DNA of 32,164 bases, from the NCBI RefSeq assembly GCF_964259225.1, contig NZ_CAXVKN010000024.1; one strand, written 5' to 3'. Below the pieces are notes generated by a model. That model worked only from the letters and a program-made list of their open reading frames with translations. It did not search any database and had not been told where the DNA came from. Position numbers and translations under genes: made by a program. This document shows, in pieces, positions 16,842-25,386 of this stretch. The DNA comes from Catenibacterium mitsuoka_A (GTDB lineage Bacteria > Bacillota_I > Bacilli_A > Erysipelotrichales > Coprobacillaceae). The first letter of the stretch is position 1, and each line of letters starts with the position of its first letter.

Positions 16842-18464
16842 TTATTTAGCCTTATGAATAAACTTAAATGTGAATGCTGAACCTAATGCAGCTTCATATA
16901 CAATACCTGTATATTTCTTGTTCTGTAATGATGCAGCACCCTTCTGGAATACTGGTAATACAGCATATTCACTCATACAGATATCTTCTGCCTGATAAAG
17001 CATCTGCCATCTCTTCTTAGCATCTCTTTCAGTAGTAGATGCCGCAATTAACTGGTCATATTTCGCATTGTTATATTTACCATAGTTATTTGAGTTACCT
17101 GTAGAAACAAGGTTCAAATAAGTGATTGGATCTGGGAAGTCTGGTCCCCATCTTGCACATGAGATATCAAAATCGCCTGATTTCTGACGTTCTACACGGT
17201 CTTTCTTAACAGTTGCAACCATTTCGATATCTAAACCTTTAATTTTTTTGAAACATGCCTGTAAATATTCTGCTTCAGTATCTGCAGGTGTTTCATCTGT
17301 ACCATAAAGTAATCTTAATTTTAATGAAGAAACACCAAGTTCTTTTAAGCCTTGATCAAAAGCAGCCTGTGCTTCTTTTAGATTATATTCAGTATAATCT
17401 TTACCTTCTGAACGATATTCTTTACCATCTGGTCCATAAGTGAAATCAGCGCTTACAAAACCATCTGCTTCTCTAGAACCATCCTTTAAGACTTTATTAC
17501 ATAAGTCTTTACGATCAATTGCTAGAGATAATGCTTTACGAATATTTGTATTCGCAAGAGCCTTGTTGTTGAAGTTCAAATATAAATAATACATATAACC
17601 CTGTTTGAACTTTACAAGACTATCTTTACCTTCATACTTATCAACTAAAGCTGAGTTAATAGTCGCAAAATCAACTTTACCATTATCAAATGCTGCAGCT
17701 GCAGTCTTAGGATCTTGAACAAGATACATATTTAAACCATCTAGTTCAATCTTATCTGCATCATAGTATTTATTATTCTTTTCAAAAGTAATCTTATTAG
17801 ACTTAGTCCACTTAGTTACCTTGAATGGACCATTTGCAAGTAAATACTTCGCATCAGTAGCATATTTAGAACCACACTTTTCAACAAATTTCTGATTCTG
17901 TGGATAGAAGCATGGGAATGTCATGATTTCTAAGAAATAAGGACATGGCTGAGATAAAGTAACCTGTAATGTTTTCTTATCCTTTGCTTCAACACCTAGT
18001 TCCTTAATCTTATCACCAGCAGTTGTACCAAGTTCAGCGAGTTCATCTGCATTCTTAATACATGCCCCTTCTTTACCAAAGATATAGGCATAGCTACCTG
18101 CATTCGCAATTAGTTTTCTCCATGAATAAACAAAATCATCAGCTGTTAAATCATCACCATTAGACCATTTCGCATTCTTTCTAATAGTAAATGTATAAGT
18201 TAATCCATCATCTGATACCTTATAAGATGATGCAGCAGCTGGTACAAGCTTTGTACCGCCCTTTGCAGTAATATCCATAAGTCCTTCACTAAACGCATGA
18301 ATCGCATTAAATGATACACCATCATCAGATACACTTGAATCTAGAGATGTTACATCTGCTTCACTTGAAAAGTTATAAATCGCTTTATCGTCGGAAGTAG
18401 AACCACATCCCACTAACATAGAAGCAGCCAAGGCTGCTGCCACTATAATCTTGAGACTTTTCAT
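16842..18464 (-). CDS. Oligopeptide ABC transporter substrate-binding lipoprotein (OppA-like)
   Basis: Extracellular lipoprotein that captures peptides for an Opp-type importer. The lipoprotein signal MKSLKIIVAAALAASMLVGC puts the acylated Cys at residue 20. The SBP_bac_5 fold is recognised from YTFTIRKNAKWSNGDDLTADDFVYSW (family start motif, shown in part) and SLAIDRKDLC. Length of 540 is typical. The ATG at 18464 is chosen: GGAGGGG stands 6 nt upstream. It stands alone between its own promoter and terminator, so permease and ATPase genes must be elsewhere. Specificity cannot be told from sequence. Confidence 0.92.
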   Translation of the reverse strand: MKSLKIIVAAALAASMLVGCGSTSDDKAIYNFSSEADVTSLDSSVSDDGVSFNAIHAFSEGLMDITAKGGTKLVPAAASSYKVSDDGLTYTFTIRKNAKWSNGDDLTADDFVYSWRKLIANAGSYAYIFGKEGACIKNADELAELGTTAGDKIKELGVEAKDKKTLQVTLSQPCPYFLEIMTFPCFYPQNQKFVEKCGSKYATDAKYLLANGPFKVTKWTKSNKITFEKNNKYYDADKIELDGLNMYLVQDPKTAAAAFDNGKVDFATINSALVDKYEGKDSLVKFKQGYMYYLYLNFNNKALANTNIRKALSLAIDRKDLCNKVLKDGSREADGFVSADFTYGPDGKEYRSEGKDYTEYNLKEAQAAFDQGLKELGVSSLKLRLLYGTDETPADTEAEYLQACFKKIKGLDIEMVATVKKDRVERQKSGDFDISCARWGPDFPDPITYLNLVSTGNSNNYGKYNNAKYDQLIAASTTERDAKKRWQMLYQAEDICMSEYAVLPVFQKGAASLQNKKYTGIVYEAALGSAFTFKFIHKAK

Positions 18465-18499
18465 AAAAATCCCCTCCATTTATAATCTTTATAAATATT

Positions 18500-18505
18500 A
18501 TTATA
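18500..18505 (-). promoter_or_regulatory. -10 box of the oppA-like gene
   Basis: Perfect TATAAT on the minus strand, about 36 nt before the ATG. No good -35 at 17 bp; TGTACA lies at 19 bp. Confidence 0.45.
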
Positions 18506-18530
18506 CGCTAAAACACTTTCTTTTGTACAG

Positions 18531-18558
18531 AAAAATATTTATTAAACTAATAAGTATT
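18531..18558 (-). terminator. Terminator after nrdG (end of the lar operon)
   Basis: AT-only stem AATACTTATTA / TAATAAATATT (one wobble, 18558-18534), three-base loop, then TTT. Weak in energy but well placed. Confidence 0.6.
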
Positions 18559-18560
18559 TA

Positions 18561-19067
18561 TTATATCTCTTTGAATTCAACTAAAGTGATATCTTTATTT
18601 TCTTTTGTTTTCTTTATATCAATAATTCTTTGATTAGAAGAACCTCTGAATTTGAGATTCGCATCTTTTAATTCATTCACAAATGGTCCATCTACTAATA
18701 CATCAACATAATCAAGTAATGGCTGTTTCCATTCCATAATTTCTTCATAAAGGAATGAAGAATAGACCCAGATAGATTTAGTAGGACATTCTTTTTTGAT
18801 ATGTTTGAGTAATTCTAAAATATCGTCTCTGTTTTCTTCTTCAAAAGGTTCTCCACCTAAAAGTGTGAATCCTGCAATATGGGGTTTGTTAATAAGTTTA
18901 ATTAATACACCTTCTAATTCAGATGTAAAAGCCTTTCCTCCATTAAAATCCCATGTTTCCTGATTAAAACAGAATGGACAATGACGATGACATCCTTGAG
19001 TATAAAGAGATACTCTAATACCTGGTCCATTCGCAATATCTACTTCTCTTATTTGTGCATAACGCAT
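18561..19067 (-). CDS. nrdG: Anaerobic ribonucleotide reductase activating protein NrdG
   Basis: Radical-SAM activase that installs the glycyl radical on NrdD for anaerobic deoxynucleotide synthesis. The cluster motif is C-x3-C-x2-C in GCHRHCPFCFNQ and the SAM motif is LLGGEPF. The ATG at 19067 is preferred because GAGGTG lies 6-7 nt upstream; the GTG at 19076 overlaps that site. Its usual partner nrdD is not in the window. It starts 23 nt after the nickel-transport ATPase gene and appears to be the last gene of the lar operon. Confidence 0.9.
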   Translation of the reverse strand: MRYAQIREVDIANGPGIRVSLYTQGCHRHCPFCFNQETWDFNGGKAFTSELEGVLIKLINKPHIAGFTLLGGEPFEEENRDDILELLKHIKKECPTKSIWVYSSFLYEEIMEWKQPLLDYVDVLVDGPFVNELKDANLKFRGSSNQRIIDIKKTKENKDITLVEFKEI

Positions 19068-19090
19068 CTTTTTCACCTCACAAAGTTCTA

Positions 19091-19819
19091 TTATATACTC
19101 TTTTGTCTACTAAATGAAAGAGGAAGCTCTAAACCATTTTCTTCAAGAAGCTTTTTATTTGTTAAGATGTCTTGAGTTGGTCCATCTGCAACAAGTTTTC
19201 CATTAGATAGTAATAAAACACGATCACATGTATCATAAATAAAATCTAAATCATGGGACGCTATCAACATTGTATAAGGGAGTTCGTTTAATACGTTAAT
19301 TAGTCCACGACGATGTTTAGGATCTAATGAAACAGAAGGTTCATCAAATAATAGAATATCTGGACGCATAGAAAGGACTGTCGCAATGGCAGCTCTTTTT
19401 TTCTCCCCACCAGATAATCGATAAATCTTTTCATGCTTCTTTTCCTGCATATGTACAAGATCCAACGCTTTATTGATACGTTCTTCTAATTCATCTCCCT
19501 GTAATCCTTCATTCATTGGTCCAAAGGCTACATCCTCATATACAGAAGACATAAAGAGCTGATTATCTGAATCCTGGAAGACATAGCCAATATGAGAACG
19601 AATGGATGCAAGGTTTTGATTGTTCATAGTCAAATCTGTAACTTTCAGTTCTCCCTGACCATTTTCTATTCCAATAATAGTTTTAAGAAGTGTAGATTTC
19701 CCTGCTCCATTACAGCCAATGAGCCCTACTTTTTCACCTTTTTGGATATGAAAATTCAAATCATCTAATATAATACGATTCTCTATATAAGAGAAAGAGA
19801 AATGATTCAGTTTAATCAT
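19091..19819 (-). CDS. nikO: Nickel ECF transporter ATPase (NikO/CbiO)
   Basis: ATP-binding subunit of a nickel importer. Walker A GCNGAGKST, signature LSGGEKKR, Walker B ILLFDEPS and H-loop IASHD are all present. Length from ATG 19819 is 242 residues. That start gives MIKLNHFSFSY and has GGAG 7 nt upstream; it overlaps the nikQ stop by 4 nt (ATGA). Cobalt or nickel cannot be told from this subunit; lar neighbours point to nickel (called larO in Lactobacillus plantarum). Confidence 0.9.
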   Translation of the reverse strand: MIKLNHFSFSYIENRIILDDLNFHIQKGEKVGLIGCNGAGKSTLLKTIIGIENGQGELKVTDLTMNNQNLASIRSHIGYVFQDSDNQLFMSSVYEDVAFGPMNEGLQGDELEERINKALDLVHMQEKKHEKIYRLSGGEKKRAAIATVLSMRPDILLFDEPSVSLDPKHRRGLINVLNELPYTMLIASHDLDFIYDTCDRVLLLSNGKLVADGPTQDILTNKKLLEENGLELPLSFSRQKSI

Positions 19820-20550
19820 AAGGTCACTCCTTTCAAGAATAGTAATAGTACACACATAATACCAAATGTAAGTTTAGATAACTTATAATCATATTTTTTT
19901 GATTGTAATGACATTACACCTTTAAAGCCTCTTAACATCATAGATTGATAGACATTCATAGCACGATCAATGGAACGAAGCATCATTGAACCAACTAATG
20001 TACCCCATGTCTTTATAGAAATACCCTTTTGCCCTGGTGCACGTAAGCTATAGGCAAGCAAAGTTTTATCTGTTTCTTTAAAGAAAAGAATGAGATATCT
20101 TTGGATTAACATGATGACGACAATAAGAGATTGAGGCACTTTTAGTTTAGATAATCCCATACAGAGTTCCTCCATAGATGTTGTGGTCATCAATATGTAA
20201 GAGAATAGTAAAGCAAATATTCCTTTTAATGCGAGCACAATAAAACAAGTGATTCCATATCCCTTAAAGAATAAGAAAGGTGTTCCCATAAAGAGTAATA
20301 AAGCCACTAATGGTTTGAGTTCTCCTAGACATTTGAATAAATTGATTTCTCCAAGCATTGAAAATAAGAGTAATGGTAAAAACATCACTACAATATAAAT
20401 ATTATGAATAGAATAAGAAGCAGTGATTATCAAATAAAGTAATACAATCAGAATCTTATAAGTGGGATGAATGGCAGAAAGAATGGTTGTACGCTTAGAA
20501 AGTGCATCAATTTGATGCACTCTCTTAATGGCTTTCTGTATGTTTTTCAT
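19816..20550 (-). CDS. nikQ: Nickel ECF transporter transmembrane subunit (NikQ/CbiQ)
   Basis: Membrane T-subunit that couples the ATPase to NikMN. Hydrophobic segments fill about residues 25-125, followed by the cytoplasmic coupling motifs seen as LRAPG and SMMLRGF. Length of 244 fits. The start overlaps the nikMN end by 26 nt and lacks a clear ribosome site, so coupling is likely. A 21-bp palindrome sits in codons 10-17. Confidence 0.88.
   Translation of the reverse strand: MKNIQKAIKRVHQIDALSKRTTILSAIHPTYKILIVLLYLIITASYSIHNIYIVVMFLPLLLFSMLGEINLFKCLGELKPLVALLLFMGTPFLFFKGYGITCFIVLALKGIFALLFSYILMTTTSMEELCMGLSKLKVPQSLIVVIMLIQRYLILFFKETDKTLLAYSLRAPGQKGISIKTWGTLVGSMMLRSIDRAMNVYQSMMLRGFKGVMSLQSKKYDYKLSKLTFGIMCVLLLFLKGVTL
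20501..20521. repeat. Perfect 21-bp palindrome in the nikQ start region
   Basis: Arms AGTGCATCAA and TTGATGCACT around a single T. In RNA it would fold into a hairpin about 30 nt after the nikQ start codon. It may influence nikQ translation or be chance from codons for Val-His-Gln-Ile-Asp-Ala. Confidence 0.4.
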
Positions 20551-21511
20551 GATAACGATGAATGAGCATATAGAGTCCTATGACAACCAAGACTCCAACG
20601 ATTCCTGCAAACATCCCACCTAAGATTGATTCATGTCCTGCAATATTATAGTCAGGTAATAATGCAGTGAGTTCCTGAGCACGCGAAGACAAAGAATAAA
20701 TAGCCCCTTTATGTTGTAATTCTGTAGAACCAGTCAACTGTAAAATAGACCATTCTAATCCATCAGGAAAGGCACTTGCGAATATTGATAAGATCCCAGC
20801 CACTGCAACAGAGAGACCACCAAAGAGTGCAAGAAGCTTCTTTTTAGATGTTTTTGCTAGTTTAGTTGTATGTCCCTGCCAGATAAGTTCTGGACGTGCT
20901 TCATAAATAAATGATAGAACTAAGCCTGTAATAATACCTTCTACTGCACCTATCGCAAGATGAATCGGCTGCATCACACCAATGAATAAGTTCCATGGGA
21001 GTGCTGTAATACCTGATAATTCTGTTTCTACAACTACTGAGAAGGCACCTAATTGTAAAGAGATGATAGAGCCTAAGATAGAGGCAATCATCAAATTCTT
21101 CTTAGTTAATTTTCTACTGATTATTGGCTTAAATATCAACATCGAAGAGATAAAGCATCCATAAAATGCCATATTCCATATATTACATCCTAGGGCAAGT
21201 AACCCACCATCCGCAAAAAGCAGACATTGTATTGCCAGTATACCTACCATCGTTAAGAAACCTGCATAAGGGCCAAGTAACGCTGTTAACATGAGTCCTC
21301 CTGTTAAGTGTCCTGATGAACCTGTTCCAGGGATAGTGAAATTGATCATCTGGGCTGCAAAGACAAAGGCACCCATAACCCCCATCATTGGAAGTTTCTG
21401 TGGATTATTTTCTTCTTCTAGTTTTTTAATTGAATAAATAGTCATTGCACCTGATGCCAGATACATCGTTGTCGCAACAGCAGGTGAGACCAAGGCGTCA
21501 GCCATATGCAT
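20525..21511 (-). CDS. nikMN: Nickel ECF transporter substrate-binding protein, fused NikMN
   Basis: Core membrane subunit that binds the metal. The start at 21511 gives MHMADALVSP; in this family the N-terminal Met and His2 take part in metal binding, so this start is functionally required. It has GGAGG 9 nt upstream. The CbiM/NikM domain (about 1-215) is followed by a linker and a NikN/PDGLE-type domain with FPDGLEW and a last membrane helix. Length of 328 fits the fused form. It starts one base after the larE stop. In L. plantarum the equivalent is lar(MN). Confidence 0.9.
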   Translation of the reverse strand: MHMADALVSPAVATTMYLASGAMTIYSIKKLEEENNPQKLPMMGVMGAFVFAAQMINFTIPGTGSSGHLTGGLMLTALLGPYAGFLTMVGILAIQCLLFADGGLLALGCNIWNMAFYGCFISSMLIFKPIISRKLTKKNLMIASILGSIISLQLGAFSVVVETELSGITALPWNLFIGVMQPIHLAIGAVEGIITGLVLSFIYEARPELIWQGHTTKLAKTSKKKLLALFGGLSVAVAGILSIFASAFPDGLEWSILQLTGSTELQHKGAIYSLSSRAQELTALLPDYNIAGHESILGGMFAGIVGVLVVIGLYMLIHRYHEKHTESH

Positions 21512-21512
21512 A

Positions 21513-22313
21513 TTATTTTTCCTCCAGTTTAATATCTTGACTACCACTTCTAAATCCTTCTAGATCAAGTGTTACATAGCCATATCCTAATTCTTTAATA
21601 AATAAGACAATCTCTTGACGTTTATCCATACATTTCATAAAAGCATCCTGGTCAATTTCTAAACGTACTATGTCATTATGTATTCTTGCGCGTACATTAT
21701 AGAAACCACATGCATGAAGATAATCTTCAATCTTTTCTACTTTACGCATTGCCTCATAATTAAGTAATGTATGATAAGGAAATCTTGTCGCAAGACAAGG
21801 TGAAGATGGCTTATTAGCCGCTTTTAAATCGTAAGTACCAGCCAATTCTCTAATTTCTTTTTTAGTCATATTAGCCTCTAAAAGTGGACTATGTAATTCT
21901 AATTCTTGAATTGCTTTGATACCAGGACGATATTGTTTTAAATCATCAGCGTTTGTACCTTCAAGAATAGTAAAAATACCTAAACTATGTGCGAGTTCCT
22001 TCACTTTAGTAAACATATACTTCTTACATAAATAACAACGATCTACAGGATTATTTTCTATTCCTGCACCTTCTAATTCATCTACATGAATCACTTTATG
22101 AATAGCCCCTAATTCTTCAGCTATTCGCTTGGCTTCATCTGCCTCCATCACAGAATGAAGCGCTGTTTGAATAGTAACAGCATAGACATGCGTATGATAA
22201 TTTTTTGAAGCTTCAACTGCCATTTTTAATAAGAGTGTACTATCTACGCCACCAGAAAAAGCAATCATGACATCTTCATGTAGATACTGATCAATGATGA
22301 CGGCTAAATTCAT
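21513..22313 (-). CDS. larE: Nickel-pincer cofactor sulfur transferase LarE
   Basis: ATP-dependent sulfur transferase that converts P2CMN to P2TMN during synthesis of the nickel-pincer nucleotide. The PP-loop is SGGVDS (20-25). Cys173 in PSSPCLATRFP corresponds to the cysteine that gives up its sulfur in the sacrificial LarE type. A C-x2-C (RCYLCK, 93-96) is also present. The ATG at 22313 is chosen since AAAGGAG precedes it; an upstream in-frame start lacks one. It overlaps larC2 by 23 nt. Confidence 0.93.
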   Translation of the reverse strand: MNLAVIIDQYLHEDVMIAFSGGVDSTLLLKMAVEASKNYHTHVYAVTIQTALHSVMEADEAKRIAEELGAIHKVIHVDELEGAGIENNPVDRCYLCKKYMFTKVKELAHSLGIFTILEGTNADDLKQYRPGIKAIQELELHSPLLEANMTKKEIRELAGTYDLKAANKPSSPCLATRFPYHTLLNYEAMRKVEKIEDYLHACGFYNVRARIHNDIVRLEIDQDAFMKCMDKRQEIVLFIKELGYGYVTLDLEGFRSGSQDIKLEEK

Positions 22314-22755
22314 AATAACTCCTTTCCAGCAACTGATAAACATCAATAATAGATAAATTATGTTTTTCACTTAATAACTTCGCACTTTCATATTCAGGAT
22401 AGGCTCTTTTCTCTCCATCTATATCTACCACCTTAAATACAGCATCACCAAGAGGAGTAGAAATTGTTTCAAAGGTTCTTTGAAGAACTGTACGTTCCAT
22501 GTAAGTACGTCTAATACCGATAGTGCTTGTTTCTTTAAAGATGATTGTTTCTAATTCTTTTCTTTTTTCTTCATCACATAATACATTGAGTAAGTAAGCA
22601 GGTCTATTCTTTTTCATCATCACAGGAATATAATGGACATCTTTAGCACCATGAGACATTAATAACTCCATCACATGACCTAATACTTCTCCTGTACTAT
22701 CATCAATATTTGTTTCTAGTTTACATACCTTATTGGTGCCTGGGATCTGTTTCAA
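22291..22755 (-). CDS. larC2: LarC C-terminal part (larC2), reached by +1 frameshift
   Basis: C-terminal CTP-binding and nickel-insertion part of LarC, with LETNIDDSTGEVLG, GAKDVHYIPVMMKKNRP and STIGIRRT. The frame opens just after a TGA at 22758-22756 and has no proper start codon or ribosome site. It is read by frameshift from larC1. After slippage at 22744-22739 it contributes about 149 residues, giving a fused LarC of about 410. Confidence 0.9.
   Translation of the reverse strand: MKQIPGTNKVCKLETNIDDSTGEVLGHVMELLMSHGAKDVHYIPVMMKKNRPAYLLNVLCDEEKRKELETIIFKETSTIGIRRTYMERTVLQRTFETISTPLGDAVFKVVDIDGEKRAYPEYESAKLLSEKHNLSIIDVYQLLERSYYEFSRHH
22730..22755 (-). other. Programmed +1 frameshift site in larC
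   Basis: The two larC frames overlap only in these 26 bases. The zero frame reads GAT CCC AGG CAC CAA TAA. At CCC (22744-22742) followed by AGG (22741-22739), tRNA-Pro can slip +1 onto CCA, and the new frame reads GGC ACC AAT AAG GTA, entering larC2 as PGTNKV. CCC followed by a slow codon is a known type of +1 shift site. Confidence 0.75.
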
Positions 22756-23524
22756 TCAACATTGCACGAAGTAAGCTTGGTCTTTCATAAGCACGCTTAC
22801 CTGCCCCTATACCTGTCTTTTTTATTGTGAAGGTAGAAGGAAGTGTATGAGATGTCACAATAGACGCAGCAATGGCAGCGCCTGTAGGAGTCACTAATTC
22901 ACCTTTGATAGTATCAATATGAATAGGTAAATGATGACTAGACACAATATTATTCACTGCAGGAACTGGGATAGGAAGTGTTCCATGAGCACAATTCACA
23001 GTACCTGTTCCTTCATAAATAACCGGAATATAGACTTCATCAATACCTAAATCATCAAAGCATACGGCTGCAGAAATAATATCTACAATAGAATCCACAG
23101 CACCTACTTCATGAAAATGGACTTCTTCAATAGAAGTGCCATGGGCTTTTGCCTCTGCTTCACCTAAAATAGTGAAAATCTTTTTAGCCAACTCTTTAGC
23201 ATGATCTGTCATTTGTGCATGATCAATGATATGTAAAATATCATGCAAGTGACGATGTTCATGATGATGGTGTTCATGATGTGTATGTTCACCATATAAG
23301 TAGTTCATATCGTGATCATGATTATCATGATCCAAAATAACATTAAAATCACAGACATCAAGTCCTGATTTATTGACTCTTGTGATTTCAGTTTTAAAAC
23401 CAGTAAGAGGTAATGATAAAAGAACTTCTTCTAATACTTCTTTTGAAGCCCCTAGATCAAGTAAGCTTGCGACAAACATATCTCCACTTATTCCAGAATA
23501 ACATTCTAAATATAATTGATTCAT
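22730..23524 (-). CDS. larC1: LarC N-terminal part (larC1), nickel insertion
   Basis: N-terminal part of the cyclometallase that inserts nickel into the pincer cofactor. It begins NQLYLECYSGISGDMF and contains VHFHEVGAVDSIVDI and TPTGAAI. A His- and Asp-rich stretch (about residues 63-95, with EHTHHEHHHHEHRHLH) should bind nickel. It ends at TAA (22732-22730), 26 nt into the larC2 frame. GGGGGA precedes the ATG; the start overlaps larB by 4 nt. Confidence 0.93.
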   Translation of the reverse strand: MNQLYLECYSGISGDMFVASLLDLGASKEVLEEVLLSLPLTGFKTEITRVNKSGLDVCDFNVILDHDNHDHDMNYLYGEHTHHEHHHHEHRHLHDILHIIDHAQMTDHAKELAKKIFTILGEAEAKAHGTSIEEVHFHEVGAVDSIVDIISAAVCFDDLGIDEVYIPVIYEGTGTVNCAHGTLPIPVPAVNNIVSSHHLPIHIDTIKGELVTPTGAAIAASIVTSHTLPSTFTIKKTGIGAGKRAYERPSLLRAMLIETDPRHQ

Positions 23525-24264
23525 TTTGATTCCCCCGTTCTATTAATCTGAGTTGCAATATAACCTGCACCATAGCCATTATCAATATTCACTACCGCAA
23601 TACCATTGGCACAGGAATTAATCATTGTAAGTAAAGCACTGACACCATGAAAGCTGGCTCCATAACCCACTGATGTAGGTACTGCAATAACAGGACAGTC
23701 TACTAAACCACCTATAACACTTGCAAGAGCTCCTTCCATTCCTGCCACCGCAATAATACATCGTGCTGATTGCAAGATATCTAATTTAGATAATAAGCGA
23801 TGAATACCACTCACACCTACATCATACAAACGTTCTGCATGACTCCCAAAGAATTCAGCTGTCTGTGCTGCTTCTTCAGCCACATTAAGATCTGCCGTAC
23901 CAGCACTGCATACAACAATCTTCCCTTTATGTTCCTTTTCTTTTTCTATCTTAATAATATGTGATAATGGATCATATTCTAGTTCAGGAAATTCATTCTT
24001 TAAGAGTTCATATTGATGTTTTGAGGCTCTTGTCCCAAATACTTCTCCCTGCACCTCATAAAGTCTTCTCACAATACCGACTAAGTGATCATCTGCTTTT
24101 CCCTGGCAATAAATCACTTCCTGAAAACCTGAACGTATTTCTCTATTTGTATCTAATTTCGCATAGCCTAATTCTTCAAAAGCGGATTTCTTAAAGAATT
24201 GTTCGGCTTCTTCTACAGATAGTTCTCCTGTTTTTACTTTTTCTAGTATTTCCTTTGTTTCCAT
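23521..24264 (-). CDS. larB: Nickel-pincer cofactor biosynthesis protein LarB
   Basis: Carboxylates and hydrolyses nicotinic acid adenine dinucleotide to P2CMN, the first step of the pathway. The C-terminal half is PurE-like: VVCSAGTADLNVAEEA, AVAGMEGALASVIGG and VPTSVGYGASFHG. Length of 247 is typical. AAAGGTGGTGAT precedes the ATG. It opens the lar operon. No larA (lactate racemase) lies in the window. Confidence 0.95.
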   Translation of the reverse strand: METKEILEKVKTGELSVEEAEQFFKKSAFEELGYAKLDTNREIRSGFQEVIYCQGKADDHLVGIVRRLYEVQGEVFGTRASKHQYELLKNEFPELEYDPLSHIIKIEKEKEHKGKIVVCSAGTADLNVAEEAAQTAEFFGSHAERLYDVGVSGIHRLLSKLDILQSARCIIAVAGMEGALASVIGGLVDCPVIAVPTSVGYGASFHGVSALLTMINSCANGIAVVNIDNGYGAGYIATQINRTGESK

Positions 24265-24281
24265 ACAATCACCACCTTTAT

Positions 24282-24301
24282 TAGGGTAACATTAAACCCT
24301 A
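24282..24301. promoter_or_regulatory. Palindrome in the lar leader, possible operator
   Basis: TAGGGT and ACCCTA separated by 8 bp, located just downstream of the -10 box and 18 bp before larB. It could bind a repressor or form a weak RNA hairpin. No regulator is identified. Confidence 0.4.
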
Positions 24302-24328
24302 GTTTAGTGTCAAATGTTTTGTATATTC

Positions 24329-24358
24329 ATTATACAATGATAAAAAAATAGTTCACAA
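24329..24358 (-). promoter_or_regulatory. Promoter of the lar-nik-nrdG operon
   Basis: -35 TTGTGA (24358-24353), 18-bp spacer and perfect -10 TATAAT (24334-24329). The -35 lies in the stem of the preceding terminator. The leader is about 58 nt. Confidence 0.6.
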
Positions 24359-24375
24359 GAAAACTTGTAAACTAT
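24342..24375 (-). terminator. Terminator of the Xre regulator gene
   Basis: Twelve-base arms ATAGTTTACAAG / CTTGTGAACTAT (one wobble), 4-nt loop, then seven T on the minus strand. Confidence 0.85.
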
Positions 24376-24409
24376 CACTTTTCTAATAATTATTTTAAGA
24401 ATGAATGAT

Positions 24410-25369
24410 CTACTTCTCTCTATCACATATAATCATTTTCACAATACCAGGTACTGCCGCATATAATACTCCAGCCACTGGCCATATAATCCATGTGAAC
24501 TCCCAGTTATTTGTCCAGAAACTCCATCCAAGATATATCGCGACTACCAAACGCCAATAAGCACCCAAAAAAGCATCTGTCTTCTTTTTCAAATGTTTCT
24601 CTTCCTTTGTATATTCTCCTTCCTGCAATAGAGTATCATAGCTAGACTTGATCATATCTGCACGAATAAGAATATTGACACCAATAGAAACAATAATAAG
24701 TAATAGACCTACAGATATACCACTCATATAATCTTCTACTTCCATTACACCTGCCATTATAGTAGGAATGACAGAAAGAATACAAAGTACTACTCCTATC
24801 GCAATATTCCTTGTGAATGTTGATTCATATTGTTCTCTTCTTTCACGTACCATTCCTGATACACCATATTCTGTTTCAAAGCTTTCTTTTTCTAGATGCT
24901 GCATATGCGACTCATGTAATCCATAATTCACAAATAGATAAACAGCTATTGCGATTAGTATAAGAAGAAATACTAAACCAAAACCTACAAGTGTATGATC
25001 TTCTGTCATTGTACCTAATACTATAAGAGGTACAGGACTTAATATGCATAAACTCGTCGCATTGGCGACTAATCTTGAACCTTTACTTTTCATATCTAAA
25101 TATTGATTGGCTTCTTCCATACTTACCTTGATTGTTTTTGTTTCAACATATTCATTCAGTCGTTCTTCTTCTATTTCATCCTTTAATAAATAATCAGTAG
25201 TCACACCAAATAGTTCAGACATCTGAAGTATTCTTTGTAGGTCTGGTATAGATCCTGAACTCTCCCATTTAGAAACAGCTTGTCTAGAGACACCTAACTT
25301 ACTTGCGAGTTCTTCCTGTGACCAGCCATTCTTTTTTCTTTCTTCTATAATCTTATCAGCAAGAATCAT
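24410..25369 (-). CDS. Xre-family regulator with C-terminal membrane domain
   Basis: The N-terminal helix-turn-helix (about 1-65) is of the type common in Firmicutes: KKNGWSQEELASKLGVSRQA followed by VSKWESSGSIPDL. After a charged linker come five or six hydrophobic segments (about 100-145, 185-235 and 270-310), so the DNA-binding head is tethered to the membrane. The ATG at 25369 is preferred, 8 nt after AGGAGG; another ATG at 25375 is too close. It is a single gene, upstream of the lar operon and read the same way. The sensed signal is unknown. Confidence 0.82.
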   Translation of the reverse strand: MILADKIIEERKKNGWSQEELASKLGVSRQAVSKWESSGSIPDLQRILQMSELFGVTTDYLLKDEIEEERLNEYVETKTIKVSMEEANQYLDMKSKGSRLVANATSLCILSPVPLIVLGTMTEDHTLVGFGLVFLLILIAIAVYLFVNYGLHESHMQHLEKESFETEYGVSGMVRERREQYESTFTRNIAIGVVLCILSVIPTIMAGVMEVEDYMSGISVGLLLIIVSIGVNILIRADMIKSSYDTLLQEGEYTKEEKHLKKKTDAFLGAYWRLVVAIYLGWSFWTNNWEFTWIIWPVAGVLYAAVPGIVKMIICDREK

Positions 25370-25386
25370 ATTCATCTCCTCCTTAC

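Noticed and set aside
22291..23524. larC as a pseudogene broken by frameshift
   Set aside because: Both halves keep family motifs, the overlap is minimal, a good +1 slip site is present, and split larC with frameshifting is known in this pathway.
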